NCBI GenBank assembly: GCA_910579295.1
Contig: CAJTTC010000023.1
Location: 1 to 23,120 of the forward strand
Length of the DNA: 23,120 nucleotides
Source of the DNA: an uncultured Christensenella sp.
GTDB lineage: Bacteria; Bacillota_A; Clostridia; Christensenellales; Borkfalkiaceae
Reading direction: 5' to 3'
Shown here one piece after another: positions 21,795-23,120 of the stretch. Made by a program: the position numbers and the translations under genes. Within the stretch, counting starts at the first letter, position 1; each line of letters starts with the position of its first letter. The notes under the pieces are model-generated. The model was not told the DNA's origin. It saw nothing but the letters and a program-made list of their open reading frames with translations, and searched no databases.

Positions 21795-23120
21795 GTGGAT
21801 AAAATGACGGATAAGCTAAACGATAAATTAAATGTTAATTTGTTGACAACGCAAAAAGATATAAAAAATTATATTAAGCAGTTAAAAAGTAAATTGATTT
21901 ATTTTTTTGATATTCCAGAAGAATTAAGAAACCATCCTTTGATTGTGTCTGCCGAAAGAGAATATGGTATTAGAAAATCAGTAAAAAAAGGTTATGATGT
22001 CATTCATAATTATTTTTTCATTGAGGAATTAGTTCAATGTAAAAATTGGTTAGATGAAGTTATTGAAAAGGAATTAATTACCACCTTTGAAGATTTTAAT
22101 TCATATTATGAATTTTTACAAGGCGATATTTATGAAAATGCTTGCTACTATAAATATAACTTTTCGCAAGATGAATTATCTAAATATGCAATAGATTTAA
22201 ACCGCATAAATTTTAAATGTCTAATAAGTTGCAATATAGATGATTTTACATTAGAATACACACAGAATGAAATTAAGTTATATAAGGAAAAAGAAAAAAG
22301 GAAAAAAGAATTAAAAAAATGGATAGAGGAATTTGACAGCTGTAATTCATATGAAGACTTTAAAAAACTAATTTGCAATTTCAATAAATCAAAATTTGCA
22401 GGCAATTTAAAATTCTTTCTCTTTAATTTTATAAGACATAATAAGGAAAAAGCCTTTGATATTGTAATTAGCTATTTAAATAATGAATATTCATTTGGTT
22501 TTGAAAAGTGTTTATGTTTAATTTATGAACCGCAAAAAGTTTATGATGCTTACAATAATCAATATTACTCACAACAAACAGCAAAAAAATATAAAAAAGA
22601 CTTAAAACATTTCATAGAAGATTTAGAAAATAAAAATATTGTTTTGGGTTCTCGGAGTTATTTTGATGAAGAAACGCACTATTTTATTTATCAGCTTGTA
22701 GGAAGATATGAAAATAGTTCCCGCCATACAGTAGAAATTTCAACATACTTTGATACTTTTGATGAATTAGCGGCTTATGTGAAATATGATTTATCTTATT
22801 GTGATTTGTCAAAAGCTATTTTACCAAATTTAGATTTATCTAAATACAAAATTGATGAACATACTAATTTACCAATACAATATCAAAATAATCTAACATA
22901 TATTCTAACAAAACAATATGATAGGCATAGAAATTGTTTCTCTGTTGTACAAACTTGGACTAATGAAAATTGCAAAATAATCAAAAGTTATAGTCAAGCA
23001 TTTAAATACTTTTTCGATTTTGTTCATTTTTTAAAAAAGGATTTGTCTAATGCTGATTTATTATTTTGCGACGGGTTGGCAAATATTAAAGAATTTGATG
23101 ACTTAGATTTTACTAACACA
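21795..23120 (+). CDS. AT-rich gene of unknown function, truncated by the window end
   Basis: An uninterrupted frame of 442 codons runs off the end of the window. Two in-frame starts are possible: GTG at 21795, with AAAAGG 7 bp before it, and ATG at 21804, with ACGGTGG 5 bp before it. The product is very rich in K, N, I, Y, F, D and E, with no transmembrane helix; a charged helical stretch (KLYKEKEKRKKELKKWIEEF) lies at about 160-180. Two related segments occur later, each an F-D-x-x-x-x-x-x-x-x-DLS start: DLSYCDLSKAILPNLDLS from 332 and DLSNADLLFCDGL from 416. These resemble pentapeptide-type A-D/N-L-S units. I do not recognise a catalytic motif in the visible part. Base and codon use differ sharply from all genes upstream, indicating recent transfer. 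Confidence 0.82.
   Translation, partial: MDKMTDKLNDKLNVNLLTTQKDIKNYIKQLKSKLIYFFDIPEELRNHPLIVSAEREYGIRKSVKKGYDVIHNYFFIEELVQCKNWLDEVIEKELITTFEDFNSYYEFLQGDIYENACYYKYNFSQDELSKYAIDLNRINFKCLISCNIDDFTLEYTQNEIKLYKEKEKRKKELKKWIEEFDSCNSYEDFKKLICNFNKSKFAGNLKFFLFNFIRHNKEKAFDIVISYLNNEYSFGFEKCLCLIYEPQKVYDAYNNQYYSQQTAKKYKKDLKHFIEDLENKNIVLGSRSYFDEETHYFIYQLVGRYENSSRHTVEISTYFDTFDELAAYVKYDLSYCDLSKAILPNLDLSKYKIDEHTNLPIQYQNNLTYILTKQYDRHRNCFSVVQTWTNENCKIIKSYSQAFKYFFDFVHFLKKDLSNADLLFCDGLANIKEFDDLDFTNT

Overview
The window looks like a chromosomal segment of an anaerobic, fermentative, low-to-mid-GC Firmicute, most likely an uncultured gut-type member of the Clostridia. The reasons are a trimeric NAD-linked [FeFe]-hydrogenase, purine-rich Shine-Dalgarno sequences, TTGACA/TATAAT promoters, an Rrf2-NifS-NifU iron-sulfur set, a CcpA-type (cre) operator and an SbcCD repair operon. 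No rRNA, tRNA or CRISPR array was seen. The first nine bases are all G and may be an assembly edge.

Layout. (1) 1-1310: an IS481/IS3-like DDE transposase with its own promoter and palindromic flanks. (2) 1372-5719: hydC-hydB-hydA, a three-subunit NAD-dependent, probably electron-bifurcating, [FeFe]-hydrogenase, closed by a strong terminator. (3) 5826-6389: an AT-rich orphan lipoprotein gene and two hairpins, then about 200 bases of gene-free repeat-containing DNA. (4) 6593-8346: nadA (quinolinate synthase, a [4Fe-4S] enzyme), an IscR-like Rrf2 regulator and an unannotated 50-residue YjzC-like protein, behind a promoter with a perfect cre/LacI-type operator. (5) 8383-10229: iscS-iscU behind their own promoter, which is bracketed by two CCTA/TAGGA-type dyads that are probably the Rrf2 operator. 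(6) 10338-17882: a compact operon of a stand-alone RyR-domain protein, an 838-residue membrane protein (pore-like N-terminus, two Rossmann/RCK-like modules, C-terminal RyR domain), SbcD, SbcC and a RadC-like JAB protein. (7) 17888-19125 on the minus strand: a dGTPase-like HD phosphohydrolase whose best promoter predicts a leaderless mRNA. (8) 19236-21541: an unrecognised four-helix membrane protein overlapping a ROK-family sugar kinase. (9) 21744-end: a strikingly AT-rich, partial gene of unknown function, probably recently acquired.

How they work together. Regions 4 and 5 form an Fe-S module: NadA needs a cluster, IscS/IscU make it, and the three-Cys Rrf2 protein can report cluster supply; the hydrogenase upstream is also a heavy cluster consumer. 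Region 6 is the most unusual part. Two RyR domains in adjacent genes, one fused to a channel-like membrane protein, are translationally coupled to the SbcCD DNA-end nuclease and to RadC, which suggests a link between DNA processing or nucleotide signals and membrane permeability. That link is inference from gene order and domain content only.
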